Below, one piece after another: positions 10,001 through 19,525 of a stretch of 55,510 nt of DNA. Where the stretch lies: NCBI GenBank assembly GCA_031269595.1, contig JAISYX010000035.1, positions 1 to 55,510 on the forward strand. The letters run 5' to 3'. The stretch's first letter is position 1. Each line of letters starts with the position of its first letter. A model generated the notes under the pieces. It worked only from the letters and a program-made list of their open reading frames with translations, was not told where the DNA came from and ran no database searches. Source of the DNA: Oscillospiraceae bacterium (lineage in GTDB: Bacteria; Bacillota; Clostridia; Oscillospirales; Acutalibacteraceae). A program made the position numbers and the translations under genes.

Positions 10001-13000
10001 ATCAGCGCAGCAGTAGGCACAGACTTTACCACAAACTATTTCCGCCTGCCATACGGCGCAGGCAGCACCAACATTGAAGAGGCCTCAAGAATTGCAGGCA
10101 AGCCTATATTTAACTGGAACTCCGACCACAACGATTATGATGTAACCTTCACTCAACAGCAGATATACAACAGCTTTATGGCGGCGGCTACCACAGACAA
10201 AATCCCCGATTGTAATGTTAATCAGCAAAAGGCCATAGACGCATATAGTCAGGCGATTGACGAGCTGCTCTCTCTTGGCTATGAATTTATTACTGTCTCA
10301 GATTATGTCAGCAAAAAGGGCATATCCCTTAATGCGGGAGAGGTCTTCCCAGAGCCTTGGTATATGGATGTAAATTATACCGTTAATGCAGCGTCGGGAA
10401 CAGGCGGCAACGCAACAGGAGGCCGTGCATATACAAAGGGCTCAACTGCGGTTCTTGCCGCTGTGTCAAACTCCGGCTACACCTTCGACGGCTGGTATGA
10501 GGGCGGCAGCAAAATCAGCGGTGCAGGTGCATCATACTCCTTTACCGTAACGGCTAACCGCACACTGGAGGCTAGGTTTACCCAAACATCCGCTTCAACA
10601 TACACCGTAGCAGCAAATGTAGTAACAGTGGGTGTTGTCAATGATAACCGAGACCCATTTGTGGGCGGTTGGGTTGCCAGCGGCTCAAACTGGGTTAACT
10701 CTGTCAGCGGTTCATATCAGCCTGGTGGTACAGTCACCCTCACAGCCAAGGTTAACACCGAATGGTACTATGAATTTGACGGCTGGTATGAGAACGGGGT
10801 AAAAAAATCAAGCCAGCTTAGCTATAGCTTTACAGTTGACGGCAACAAAACCCTTGAATGCCGCTTCAAAGAGCCTGACACTATATCAGAGGACTGGGCG
10901 CAGCATACCTTTACTAAGATACAGCACAAAACTTCAAACGGTGTGGATTACTACCTCTCCTACCCCCAAAATTATGATTACAGCAAAAAGTATCCGGTGT
11001 TTATCATCAACCATTCAGCGGGAAGCACGGCCAACCAATGGGCACACTGGAACTCTTGGCTGCAACTGCCGGAGGATAGCTTTATCATACTGCCAAGCTA
11101 TTACACCGATGTTTTAGAAGATGATAACCTGCAAAAAACCGAGCGTGACAGAACCTACGCCGAAATAGAATATCTGTACAACCACGCCGCCGCTTACGGC
11201 TTGGATACCGACAGATTCTACCTTTACGGAGGCTCGGCAGGCGGCATAATGTGCTTTGAGTTAAACTCCAAAAACCCGAATATGTTTGCGGCAATCCTGC
11301 CTATCGCAGGCGGTATGAGCGGTTGGCTGGATTCGCAGGCGCAAATTGACGCCAACTTTGCACGTATATCCGCTGCGGCAGTAAACAAGCCGATTTGGGT
11401 GGTTTATTCGCAGGATGACGAGCTGTACCAGCAAATTGGCGAAAACTTTATCCCCGCCAACAGGTTTAAGCCCGTACTCAACCCCAATAACACGGCAATC
11501 TACCGTGCAACAAATTATAGCGGGGCTGATATTAAAGCCTATGTAGGCAACCCCAATGCCAGCGTGCACAATGAAATAGTCACATATGTTATTGGTGACG
11601 AGGTGCGGCGTGCTCAATACTTTGGCTGGCTCTACAAGCAAAGCTCCCGCAGTGTTAACAGCCTGACAAACACAGTTGCGGGTAATTCTATCACTTGGAG
11701 TGCCGGAATAACCTCCCCTCCTGCCGGTACCCAATACAGGTTTGAGGTGTACGAAGGCACAACGCTGGTTGCTTCACGTGATTACAGTGCCTCAAGCTCT
11801 TATGTGTTTATCGCCCAGCACGACGGCGATTACAACCTGTTTGTCACAACAAAATCCACCGATAAGACTGTGTTCTCAAAATACTCTGAGGTGGTGCATG
11901 TAGGTACGGTTCAAACCTACACCATAACAGCCACAGCAGCTACAGGCGGCACGGTAACAGGCGGCGGCAGCTATGCCCTAGGTGCAAATGTCACCCTAAC
12001 CGCCACGCCAAACTCCGGCTATACCTTTGACGGCTGGTATGAGGGCGGCAGCAAAATCCCCAGTGCAGGTGCGGAATATCTCTTCACCGTAACAGCTAAC
12101 CGCACACTGGAGGCTAGGTTTACAGCCATTGTTGTGCCCGCAAAGATGGCCGGCACATATTTTGACCCTTGGGAATGGGACGGACGCAGTCTGCCCGACC
12201 CAAATCTCTACACCCACATCTTCTATGCCTTTGCTGTGCTGGATTTAAACACCCATGAGGCGAAGATAAGCTATACAGGCAGCTATGTAGCCGGTTCGGA
12301 CATCAGCGATGCAGATAACCTAAAAATGCTTGGGCAGCTCAGGCAGATAAACCCAAACCTCAAGCTGATTCTCTCAGTGGGAGGGGCAGGCGTTGAAGGC
12401 TTCTCTGACATGGCACTCACTCAGGCCAACCGTGATGCCTTTGTTGAATCGCTGGTTAGATTAAAGAATGAGTTTGACCTTGACGGCTTTGATATAGACT
12501 GGGAGTTCCCCGGAGCATATGACCCCGGGCTCACATACAGGCCGGAGGACGGACAGAATTATGTATATCTTCTCAGGGATATAAGGGCGCAATTCGGTGA
12601 TAGCATTTCTCTTAGCATAGCTGCGCCCGCCTCCAATTGGTACGGCCAGAACTATAACTTTACGCAAATGACCCCCTATCTGGATTTTTACAACACAATG
12701 ACATATTGCCTCTCTATGGGGAGTGATTTAAACAACTGCGGCAAGGGCTTTCATGACGGCAACCTCTATTCAAACGGTTCGCCTCATTCCTCATGGGGAG
12801 GAGTCAGCTCTGCCCATGACACTGTGCAGTATTATCTTAGCAAGGGAATCCCTGCCTCTAAGCTGGCAATAGGGATACAAATGCCTGCGCTGGAGTACCC
12901 CGATAAAAACTCCAATGTTTACTATTCCCATAACTTAGACGCTGTTCAAGAAATGATAGACAGCGGGGAATACATCTATAGATGGGATTCTCAGGCTCAT

Positions 13001-13750
13001 GCCGCTTATCTGGAGAAAGACGGCCAGTTCACAGTCACCTATGAAAGTGCCGGTGCGGCAAGAGAAAAGGGCGCATACGTTCTTAACAACGGCTTGTTCG
13101 GCGTATTTTCTTGGGGCATGACAATGGACAGAAGCGACAGCGGCGTCAGCCAGGCGGCCTACGAGGGCGCAAACGGCACCTATACTCCATCTAACAAATA
13201 CAGCGTTTATACTTGGACAAAGGGCGGCGGAAGCTTTGCCGCCGGTGCAGTTTATAACTCCGGTGCAAATGTAGCTCTTAGCGCAACGGCTGCGGCGGGT
13301 TATGCCTTTGACGGCTGGTATGAGGGGCTGAGAATGGTCCGCTCTATACAATTGCCGGATGGCAGTTGGCAGGACGTAGAGATTATCAGCACGCCGCAAA
13401 AGGTAAGCTCCAGCCCAAGCTATTCCTTTAACGCAGATTCAAACAGGGTGCTCGAGGCCAGATTCAAAGTAGCTGCACCCGAGCTGCAAATCAGCAGCAT
13501 AAGCATATCAGGCGCACAGCAGGTTGGCAGCGCAATAAGCTTTAATGCTGTAACAACAGGAGGCGAAGCTCCGCTTAAGTGGTCTTTCTATGTTTACGGC
13601 GGCGGAAAGGTCTATCATTCTGAGCTTTGGAAAGGCGAGAACAGCTCCGCTTGGACGCCAACAAGCGCAGGAACTTACACTGTGGCGGCTTATTGCAAGG
13701 ATAAAACCGGATATATGGTTAAATATGTGAGTACATTTACTGTAAGTTGA
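7016..13750 (+). CDS. Secreted multimodular GH18-NodB-NodB-esterase-GH18 protein
   Basis: This 2244-residue exported protein probably attacks chitin or a related GlcNAc polymer. Modules in order: signal peptide (1-31); GH18 (43-370, DGFDIDYE with catalytic Glu); InlB-type repeat (376-442); NodB deacetylase (445-652; TFDD, NHSWSH, RMPF, VMH); three InlB repeats (676-901); second NodB (903-1108; SLDD, NHSWDH, RLPY); two repeats (1120-1285); CE1-like alpha/beta esterase (1294-1548, GGSAGG elbow); Fn3-like (1542-1632); repeat; GH18 (1707-2048, DGFDIDWE); repeat; C-terminal beta domain (2156-2244) with an SFYVYGGGKVYHSE motif. The start is 7016, with GGAGG upstream. It lies 29 bp before the next gene, so one operon is likely. 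No dockerin, LPXTG or SLH anchor is seen. Confidence 0.9.
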   Translation: MKIKVKKCTFKMFAWVIVLALLLGSVPVAAVEPKVPAASEPSKRVVAYLQPFTDARWHTPDPNTLTTIIYNATNVQLYDGKYELHRELNRERLEEVLALKAINPKLEVLLGINGGGSDNEWNGPEFRDMTQTQADRADFIQSCLDILAEYPLLDGFDIDYEGPDNASDGAFYAVFMQELRNAIGNSKLLTMAAPCSEWGLRNYSLKSFEANVDWFNVMTYCYTGTWNSQYSVGTHDNNLYYSDAHGRDCNSDKYIQYVLNSHHIAPEKLLLGLQFPPTNAYAWDVGEFTYQDVKNMIASGEYQDNWDDQAKASYLSKNGKFEITYLSPQAIAANADYVEAQNLGGIMYWDYFADDNAHTLAKKVYTSLIGEAQQSYTVTVSAGTGGAAMGSGIFTAGATVDVFAAANTEYTFDGWYENGLKVSSAMMYTFTINSNRTLEARFFNKKYIALTFDDAPNPWHLDVTERCLDMLEEKGVTATFFVIGQYIQQANDNIDNAGWLGAGDELINRMNDEGHEIGNHSWSHLENIWQLSPSDFANTELKPTDAIIGQTLGIPNYKTEYFRMPFLNLSPEMEEACANEGKALISVHGEIFDGNGTESFEYMYQSLINSVGTIVVMHVNNMTSMEACAPGIDTLKAQDVEFVSVTEYLRRKNIEQGLVVEAGETYPDCPYADTGYSTITLAAANGGTVSEGGTFKNGTNITITATPDPGYAFEGWYKWGSSKQANLGSSFEYSVGTDMYYVARFISATDNSKLMVSIVVGEGGTVTGAGLYSHGAWATVTATPNQGYAFEGWYQWGIKVSTDTSFSFQVWGYPPQIYGPLEATFVTQAPAESVVITTPFPTGGTVTGGGSYALGANVTLTTTPDSTHAFDGFYENGSKLQSNGLSISFSAAANRTIEARFNPNKYVVLSLDDAGDAFNMDVFEACLNMLQAKGVVATFFVEGYLLGQNQRAAALVKRAYDEGHELGNHSWDHSEDLWKFPVSDILKQITDTDNAISAAVGTDFTTNYFRLPYGAGSTNIEEASRIAGKPIFNWNSDHNDYDVTFTQQQIYNSFMAAATTDKIPDCNVNQQKAIDAYSQAIDELLSLGYEFITVSDYVSKKGISLNAGEVFPEPWYMDVNYTVNAASGTGGNATGGRAYTKGSTAVLAAVSNSGYTFDGWYEGGSKISGAGASYSFTVTANRTLEARFTQTSASTYTVAANVVTVGVVNDNRDPFVGGWVASGSNWVNSVSGSYQPGGTVTLTAKVNTEWYYEFDGWYENGVKKSSQLSYSFTVDGNKTLECRFKEPDTISEDWAQHTFTKIQHKTSNGVDYYLSYPQNYDYSKKYPVFIINHSAGSTANQWAHWNSWLQLPEDSFIILPSYYTDVLEDDNLQKTERDRTYAEIEYLYNHAAAYGLDTDRFYLYGGSAGGIMCFELNSKNPNMFAAILPIAGGMSGWLDSQAQIDANFARISAAAVNKPIWVVYSQDDELYQQIGENFIPANRFKPVLNPNNTAIYRATNYSGADIKAYVGNPNASVHNEIVTYVIGDEVRRAQYFGWLYKQSSRSVNSLTNTVAGNSITWSAGITSPPAGTQYRFEVYEGTTLVASRDYSASSSYVFIAQHDGDYNLFVTTKSTDKTVFSKYSEVVHVGTVQTYTITATAATGGTVTGGGSYALGANVTLTATPNSGYTFDGWYEGGSKIPSAGAEYLFTVTANRTLEARFTAIVVPAKMAGTYFDPWEWDGRSLPDPNLYTHIFYAFAVLDLNTHEAKISYTGSYVAGSDISDADNLKMLGQLRQINPNLKLILSVGGAGVEGFSDMALTQANRDAFVESLVRLKNEFDLDGFDIDWEFPGAYDPGLTYRPEDGQNYVYLLRDIRAQFGDSISLSIAAPASNWYGQNYNFTQMTPYLDFYNTMTYCLSMGSDLNNCGKGFHDGNLYSNGSPHSSWGGVSSAHDTVQYYLSKGIPASKLAIGIQMPALEYPDKNSNVYYSHNLDAVQEMIDSGEYIYRWDSQAHAAYLEKDGQFTVTYESAGAAREKGAYVLNNGLFGVFSWGMTMDRSDSGVSQAAYEGANGTYTPSNKYSVYTWTKGGGSFAAGAVYNSGANVALSATAAAGYAFDGWYEGLRMVRSIQLPDGSWQDVEIISTPQKVSSSPSYSFNADSNRVLEARFKVAAPELQISSISISGAQQVGSAISFNAVTTGGEAPLKWSFYVYGGGKVYHSELWKGENSSAWTPTSAGTYTVAAYCKDKTGYMVKYVSTFTVS

Positions 13751-13779
13751 GCTTGTTAATAGAAAGTGAGGGCTTTGTC

Positions 13780-16700
13780 ATGAAAAATGGTAGCAAAAAA
13801 GTTTTATTAAGGTTAATAGCTTGGGTTGTTTGTATTGCTATGTTGGTTAGCGGCTTGCCTGTTGCGGCGGTTGCGGCGGAGACGGTAGAAGACAGCGCAG
13901 AACAGGAATATATATGCGCAACATATGTATATCCGGGAGGTTTCGTTCTGCCTGACCCGCACGCTGTAAACATGATTATTTTTGGAACAGGCGTAACAGA
14001 TGCTAATACCGGACACTATTATATTTCTGATGAAGATGCTAACTCAGTCCGGCATTATTTTGAAGCACTAAATGGGCTGAAGCAGCAGAACCCTAAAATA
14101 AAGGTTTTTATTTCTGTAAACAAGTTTGGCAATGAGTTTACAGAAATAGCCGGTAATCCGGCAAAACGCTCGGCATTCATCAATGACTGTGTTAATCTTG
14201 TTGCAGAATATGATATTGACGGCTTGGACATTGACTGGGAATATCCCAATCCGAGACAAAGTGCCGACTCTACTGAATTATTTAGGCTCTTACGTGAAGC
14301 TCTTCCGGAGGGCAAACTTCTTATGGCTGCCACCGAGAGTTGGACCACAACATATAATTTCGCAGCTATCGATCCCTATATGGATTATTACTACGTGATG
14401 GGTTTTGATTATTCAAATGGAGATAGACACAACGCAAACTTGTATCCCTCCAGTTTAAGTAACCAAGGCGGCGTGGCACAGTCTATCGGCCAGCATATTG
14501 CGGCTGGTGCAACAAAGAGTAAACTGATTCTGGGTGTCCCTTTATATTCAAAAACAACAGAATTGCCTTCCGGCAAAAATACGATTTCATATGATGCTGT
14601 AAAAAGACTGCTTGCCAGCGGAGAGTACGAAGAAAGATACGACTCCGATGCAAAGGCTTATTATGCCGTTAAAAAATCTACAGGCAATTTTGCTATTTCT
14701 TATGATAAGCCCGAGACACTTCAATTAAAAGCAGATTATGCAAAGGCGCAAGGGCTGGCGGGTATGGGCGGAGTACTCAATCATTTGGATACTCCGGATC
14801 AAGAACTCCAGACTTCTATGTGGACTTCCCTCAACGGCGCATTGCCGCCAAAGCCGGAAGAACCAAAAATCCAGCCCAAAGTAATTGCGACCCTCTCTGC
14901 GGAAAATTGGAGCGGTCTTTTACCCGACCCAAGCAAAGTGACAACTATCAACTATTCTGTGCATGACATAACAGGGAATACCCTGTCTTTGTCACCGGAA
15001 AATATCGCAAACTTAAATGCGCTTAAGGCTTTGAAGAGCCGGAATCCAAACTTGAAGATTGTTTTGGATATAGAGGGAACTGATGAGTATCCGCTTATAA
15101 ACTCCTACACAGCTTTTGCAAGCTCCGTTAGAGATGTGCTGAACACTCAAAGCTTGGATGGAGTTGAAATAAGCTGGATTCCGGAAGCTGTAATTAATGG
15201 GCAAAAGCTGGTGCTGCTGGTGCAAGCTGCTCGTGCCGCCCTTCCTAATGGCAAATCGCTGAGTTTAAGGAGCAGTGCCATGAGTAATTGGTGGATGCAA
15301 TTTTATGACTTAGATGCCCTTAATCCATACATCGACTATTTCAATACCTCTACTTTTAGCTTTGCTTGGGGGAGTGCTCCCAATGCCGGATGGGGGTATC
15401 ATGATTCAAATCTGTCTATCAGTGATAAATCAGCATGGTCTACCTCCTCAGTAAGAACCACAGTTGATATGCTTTTGACATATATCCCACGTGAAAAGAT
15501 TGTGGTAGGTACGTCTCTCACGGGTATTACCTACAACCCCAATCGCACTGAAATGACTTATGCTGAGGTTAAAGCCCTATCGGGTTACACCGAAAAATGG
15601 GATGTTTTGGCGCAGGCATCATATTTGGAAAAGGGCGGGGAGTTTATCTCCTTTGAAAGTCCGCAGGCTCTCGCCACCAAGTGCGATTACATTAAACAGA
15701 TGGGCTTGGGCGGTCTCTCTTACACCGATTGGAATTATGACGATTCCGCACACACGCTGGCAAATACTGTGTGGGAGAAGCTGTGGACAGTCTCAGGCAA
15801 CCCCGCCGGATGGGTTTCTCCTGTTGAAAAGCATGGGCGGCTGCATATTGAAGGCACTCAGCTTAAGGACGAACACGGCGAAACGGTAGTTCTTAAAGGC
15901 ATAAATATAGTGGGATACACTCAAAACCCCGGCTGCTACAATGATGATGCCTTCGATGCTCTTGCCTACGATTGGGAAATGAACGTTCTAAGAGCATACG
16001 GTTGGCTGGGTGAAATGGGCAGGCCAATTGACAGGGCTGTAATGGACAAAATGTACTGGGCTATTGATGCTGCCATTGAAAGAGGCATGTATATCATACT
16101 GGATTGGCATGTTATGAGCCCGGGTGACCCATTTGATGATTATTATAATGAGGTTGATGAGTTTTTTGCTGAGGTTTCTGCAAAATATGGGAATATCCCA
16201 AATATAATGTATGAAATTGCAAATGAGCCAAACGGCGTTAACTGGTCAAGAGTGAAGTCATACGCCGAATGGATTATTCCAATTATCAGGCAAAACGCAC
16301 CTGACAGCATTGCTCTTGTGGGAACTCCTGGCTGGTGTTCAGAACCGGACAAGGTTCTTACCGAGGGCGGCAAATTGGCCATGCCTAACATTATGTATGT
16401 TGTACATTGGTATAGCCCATATGGCGGAGGTACTTCTGTACAGGATTTTATCAACCGAACTCAAACCGCTTTAAATGGCGGTATGGCTATATACGCCACT
16501 GAATGGGGCATTTGTGACTTCACAGGCTCGGAATATCATTTTGCTGATGCTGATAAGTGGCTGGCTTTCCTTGATGCAAATAATATTGGTTGGGTAGCAT
16601 ATATGCTTTTGCCCGGCCAAACCTGCGGGTCGCTCACCACTGCAAAATATGAATGGAACGGCACAACTACAGTCCAAACTGCGCAAAATGCGCCAATGCC

Positions 16701-18630
16701 TCCTACAGCCATTCATCCTGATGGGTACACATACTGGACGGAGGATCAGCTCACTCCGGCAGGTCTTTACTACAGGGCGCATATGAAGGGGATTTCCTAT
16801 AATTATCCTGAAAATCTGGCCTTGTGGGTTCCCAATAACGGAACTTATGTGAGCTTCCCATATAGGTTTGAAACAGGAAATCCCGAAGAATTCAGAATAT
16901 TCAGAACCTTCTTTTCTCAAGAATTGCAGGTGGTAAAGGTTGAATCAAAAGCTCTGCAAATTCTTTACGGTTGGGATAAAAACAAGAGCGAAGCTGACTA
17001 TCTTGCCGAAGAATTACCCGTTTTAATGAGCAACGGAGAGAATGTTACCAACATTCCGGTTAACGGCAAAACTCATTTGTATTTCGATTTTTATCTTGAT
17101 GCAGCTAAAGCCGGCACTTCACTTGGGTCACTGCGCATTTATCCCCTTCTTAACAGGCTGTATGATTACAGTGAATTCAAATTAAACCCCATAGACATAA
17201 AATTTAACGAGGGCGTGCTGACAGCCGACGGAAAATATAGAAAATACAGCATAGTTGTTCCCATGGTAAGCGAAGAGCACAATATTGCCGAATATAATGA
17301 TTCCATCGGGTTTCAGTTTACAATCAAAGGTGTAAATTCAGATTACGCCGGAGGGCACTACTTCGACAACATAGGCTTTACCAACGGGGAGGCTATCTCT
17401 GACCCTTATTACACTGCGCCCACAAGCTACACCATAACAGCCACTGCGGGGCAAGGCGGAAAAATCATTTCAGGTGCAGGAACCTATGAATCAGGTGCGG
17501 CTGTTACTCTGGTTGCAGAACCATTTTGGACGGCCCACTTCGACGGCTGGTACGAGGACGGTGTTAAAAAGAGCAGCAACTTAGCGTATACCTTTGCCGC
17601 CAGCAAGTCAATGATACTCGAAGCTCGTTTCTATTATGATAAACCTGCCAATGTGGGGCGTTTTCAGCTTGTCAGCGCACATGCAAACGGCACGGATTAC
17701 TACCTTGCCTACCCTCAAAATTACAATCCAAGCCAAAAATATCCTCTGGTGGTGCTAAACCATCAGTCTGGAGGCTGCGCTTCAAATTTTGCCTCCTCCA
17801 ATTGGGATTATTATATGCCGGAAGCTTGCTTCATGATGGTGCCGGAGTATTATATCGAAGACTATAACTCCGTGCAATACAATGCCGAGGCGGACAAAAT
17901 TATTGCGGAGATTCAGTATCTTGCCCAAAACCAAACCAGCCCAGCTATTGATAGCAACAGGATTTATGGTGCCGGAGTTTCAGCCGGAGGAATTATGAAC
18001 TTCACTCTCAACCAGCGTGATTCAAGCGTTTTTGCAGGTTGGCTCAGTTATCAGGGCATTACTAATCCGTGGCTCAGCGATTGGGAAGCCGACACTCAGC
18101 AAAAAGTAGCGGCGGCTAAAAACAAGCCCTTCAAAGTGCTTTTTACCCGTGGTGATGATATTCTTTTGCAAGAGGGAGAAAAATTTGCGCCGATGTCGAG
18201 ATTCAATGCCGCAAACAATCCTGATAATCGTTCTATTTGCGAGATGATCGTATATGACAGTGATATTAACCATAACAATGGTGCGGGATACCTTATGGAT
18301 AAACCTGAAAATTGGAGCTGGCTTTTTAAGCAGAGCTCACGTGCTTTTGATAGCCTCACAGCATCAAAATCCGGCGGAAATATCACGTGGACGGCAAATG
18401 TCAGCGGCAGTGCCCCTGGAATCAAGTATAACTTTGATGTCTATGAGGGAGTTACTCTGCTTGCGTCATCCGGCTATCAAACAACAAATTCTTATACTTT
18501 CACTGGCCAGAATGACGGGAATTATCATGTTTTTGTCTCTGCCAAAACTAATGATAACACCGTATATGCCGGATATTCTGAGGTACCGGATTACAGGACA
18601 CTGCGCCAGAACTCCAAATTAGCAGCTTAA
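13780..18630 (+). CDS. Secreted GH18-GH18(degenerate)-GH5-CBM-esterase protein, C-terminus frameshifted
   Basis: The protein has 1616 residues. Modules: signal peptide (1-34, ending VAA); GH18 (43-354, DGLDIDWE); second GH18 fold (366-671) whose catalytic motif is DGVEISWI, so Asp and Glu are lost; GH5, closest to subfamily 2 endoglucanases (676-957, acid/base Glu816 in ANEPNG, nucleophile Glu908 in TEWG, LDWH present); beta-sandwich possible carbohydrate-binding domain (1017-1209, ends YFDNIGF); InlB-type repeat (1217-1286); CE1-like esterase (1291-1517, Ser1401 in GVSAGG); Fn3-like (1521-1601). The expected C-terminal domain continues in another frame (see 18651). Start 13780 has GAGGG 7 nt upstream. 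It is in the same operon as its neighbours. Confidence 0.9.
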   Translation: MKNGSKKVLLRLIAWVVCIAMLVSGLPVAAVAAETVEDSAEQEYICATYVYPGGFVLPDPHAVNMIIFGTGVTDANTGHYYISDEDANSVRHYFEALNGLKQQNPKIKVFISVNKFGNEFTEIAGNPAKRSAFINDCVNLVAEYDIDGLDIDWEYPNPRQSADSTELFRLLREALPEGKLLMAATESWTTTYNFAAIDPYMDYYYVMGFDYSNGDRHNANLYPSSLSNQGGVAQSIGQHIAAGATKSKLILGVPLYSKTTELPSGKNTISYDAVKRLLASGEYEERYDSDAKAYYAVKKSTGNFAISYDKPETLQLKADYAKAQGLAGMGGVLNHLDTPDQELQTSMWTSLNGALPPKPEEPKIQPKVIATLSAENWSGLLPDPSKVTTINYSVHDITGNTLSLSPENIANLNALKALKSRNPNLKIVLDIEGTDEYPLINSYTAFASSVRDVLNTQSLDGVEISWIPEAVINGQKLVLLVQAARAALPNGKSLSLRSSAMSNWWMQFYDLDALNPYIDYFNTSTFSFAWGSAPNAGWGYHDSNLSISDKSAWSTSSVRTTVDMLLTYIPREKIVVGTSLTGITYNPNRTEMTYAEVKALSGYTEKWDVLAQASYLEKGGEFISFESPQALATKCDYIKQMGLGGLSYTDWNYDDSAHTLANTVWEKLWTVSGNPAGWVSPVEKHGRLHIEGTQLKDEHGETVVLKGINIVGYTQNPGCYNDDAFDALAYDWEMNVLRAYGWLGEMGRPIDRAVMDKMYWAIDAAIERGMYIILDWHVMSPGDPFDDYYNEVDEFFAEVSAKYGNIPNIMYEIANEPNGVNWSRVKSYAEWIIPIIRQNAPDSIALVGTPGWCSEPDKVLTEGGKLAMPNIMYVVHWYSPYGGGTSVQDFINRTQTALNGGMAIYATEWGICDFTGSEYHFADADKWLAFLDANNIGWVAYMLLPGQTCGSLTTAKYEWNGTTTVQTAQNAPMPPTAIHPDGYTYWTEDQLTPAGLYYRAHMKGISYNYPENLALWVPNNGTYVSFPYRFETGNPEEFRIFRTFFSQELQVVKVESKALQILYGWDKNKSEADYLAEELPVLMSNGENVTNIPVNGKTHLYFDFYLDAAKAGTSLGSLRIYPLLNRLYDYSEFKLNPIDIKFNEGVLTADGKYRKYSIVVPMVSEEHNIAEYNDSIGFQFTIKGVNSDYAGGHYFDNIGFTNGEAISDPYYTAPTSYTITATAGQGGKIISGAGTYESGAAVTLVAEPFWTAHFDGWYEDGVKKSSNLAYTFAASKSMILEARFYYDKPANVGRFQLVSAHANGTDYYLAYPQNYNPSQKYPLVVLNHQSGGCASNFASSNWDYYMPEACFMMVPEYYIEDYNSVQYNAEADKIIAEIQYLAQNQTSPAIDSNRIYGAGVSAGGIMNFTLNQRDSSVFAGWLSYQGITNPWLSDWEADTQQKVAAAKNKPFKVLFTRGDDILLQEGEKFAPMSRFNAANNPDNRSICEMIVYDSDINHNNGAGYLMDKPENWSWLFKQSSRAFDSLTASKSGGNITWTANVSGSAPGIKYNFDVYEGVTLLASSGYQTTNSYTFTGQNDGNYHVFVSAKTNDNTVYAGYSEVPDYRTLRQNSKLAA

Positions 18631-18650
18631 CCATATCCGGCGAAAACGGA

Positions 18651-19418
18651 GTGGGCAAGGAACTGAGTTTTAATGCTGTAACAACAGGCGGAGAAGCTCC
18701 GCTAAAGTGGTCTTTCTATGTTTACGGAGGCGGAAGGGTTTATCATTCTGAGCTTTGGAAAGGCGAGAACAGCTTTACTTGGACGCCAACAAGCGCAGGA
18801 ACTTATACTGTAGCGGCTTATTGCAAGGATAGCACAGGATATATGGTAAAATATGTGAGTACCGTGATTATCGGTGATGCGTCTGCTCCGGAGCCGGATG
18901 AAACGGTGTTGTTTGATTTTGAATCTGGCAAGCAGGGGTGGGAAGACCACTGGGGCGGAACTCCGCTGACCATAGCAACCGCCGAAACAAGCGCATTAAA
19001 ATACAATTTTGCGTTCAATTCATCCAACAACGGCAACTGGGATAGCCAACCGCAGCATTATTCCAACAGTCAGTTTACCGTTGGAGACAGCGATTACATT
19101 GCCTATGATTTATACCTTCAGGCGGATACAGGCGCAAGCGGTAAATTCCAGCAGTGGGTGGCCTTTGGATACTCAAGCATTCCGAATCCGAGCTGGTTCC
19201 TTTTAAACCCTGTAGAGCTTGACGTTACAAAGGGACAACGTGTGGGAAATTTGCTGAAATTCACGGTCAAGTCGGGCTTTACCAATCATGATAATCCGCA
19301 GTTAAGCATCAATCCAAATGAAACGACCAATTGGATTAGAATCCAAACTGTTGGCTTGAATACGGGCTACTCCGGTGCGATTTATGTGGATAATATCCGG
19401 CTTGGCAAGAATAGGTAA
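18651..19418 (+). CDS. Frameshift-separated C-terminal part of the preceding protein
   Basis: This frame encodes the same beta domain that ends the first megaenzyme (FNAVTTGGEAPLKWSFYVYGG) and then a jelly-roll-like possible carbohydrate-binding domain (LFDFESGKQGW ... IYVDNIRLG). Homology continues upstream of the nominal GTG start: the frame is open from 18582 and encodes APELQISSLTISG, matching APELQISSISISG of the first protein. So this is very likely the displaced C-terminus of the 13780 gene, shifted by one base between 18582 and 18628, not a separate gene. No signal peptide or ribosome binding site is seen. The intact protein would have about 1890 residues. Confidence 0.75.
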   Translation: MGKELSFNAVTTGGEAPLKWSFYVYGGGRVYHSELWKGENSFTWTPTSAGTYTVAAYCKDSTGYMVKYVSTVIIGDASAPEPDETVLFDFESGKQGWEDHWGGTPLTIATAETSALKYNFAFNSSNNGNWDSQPQHYSNSQFTVGDSDYIAYDLYLQADTGASGKFQQWVAFGYSSIPNPSWFLLNPVELDVTKGQRVGNLLKFTVKSGFTNHDNPQLSINPNETTNWIRIQTVGLNTGYSGAIYVDNIRLGKNR

Positions 19419-19426
19419 ATATGTTG

Positions 19427-19456
19427 CTTCCTACGCCTTAGCTAAGGCGTAGGAAG
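19427..19456. repeat. Perfect 30-bp palindrome
   Basis: CTTCCTACGCCTTAG is followed directly by its reverse complement with no loop. No T run follows, so it is not an ordinary terminator. It lies 8 bp after the C-terminal fragment's stop codon. Confidence 0.85.
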
Positions 19457-19525
19457 TGGTTTGCTGAAATGTGTTAGAGCATTTACCGTGAGTTGAGTTT
19501 GTTAATAGAAAGTGAGGGCTTTGTC

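Noticed and set aside
11261-11734. Minus-strand 157-codon frame within the first megaenzyme
   Set aside because: It is a shadow of the esterase-encoding frame with no family resemblance.
18582-18630. Programmed -1 ribosomal frameshift between the second megaenzyme and its C-terminus
   Set aside because: No slippery heptamer or downstream stimulatory hairpin is evident; a one-base deletion is simpler.
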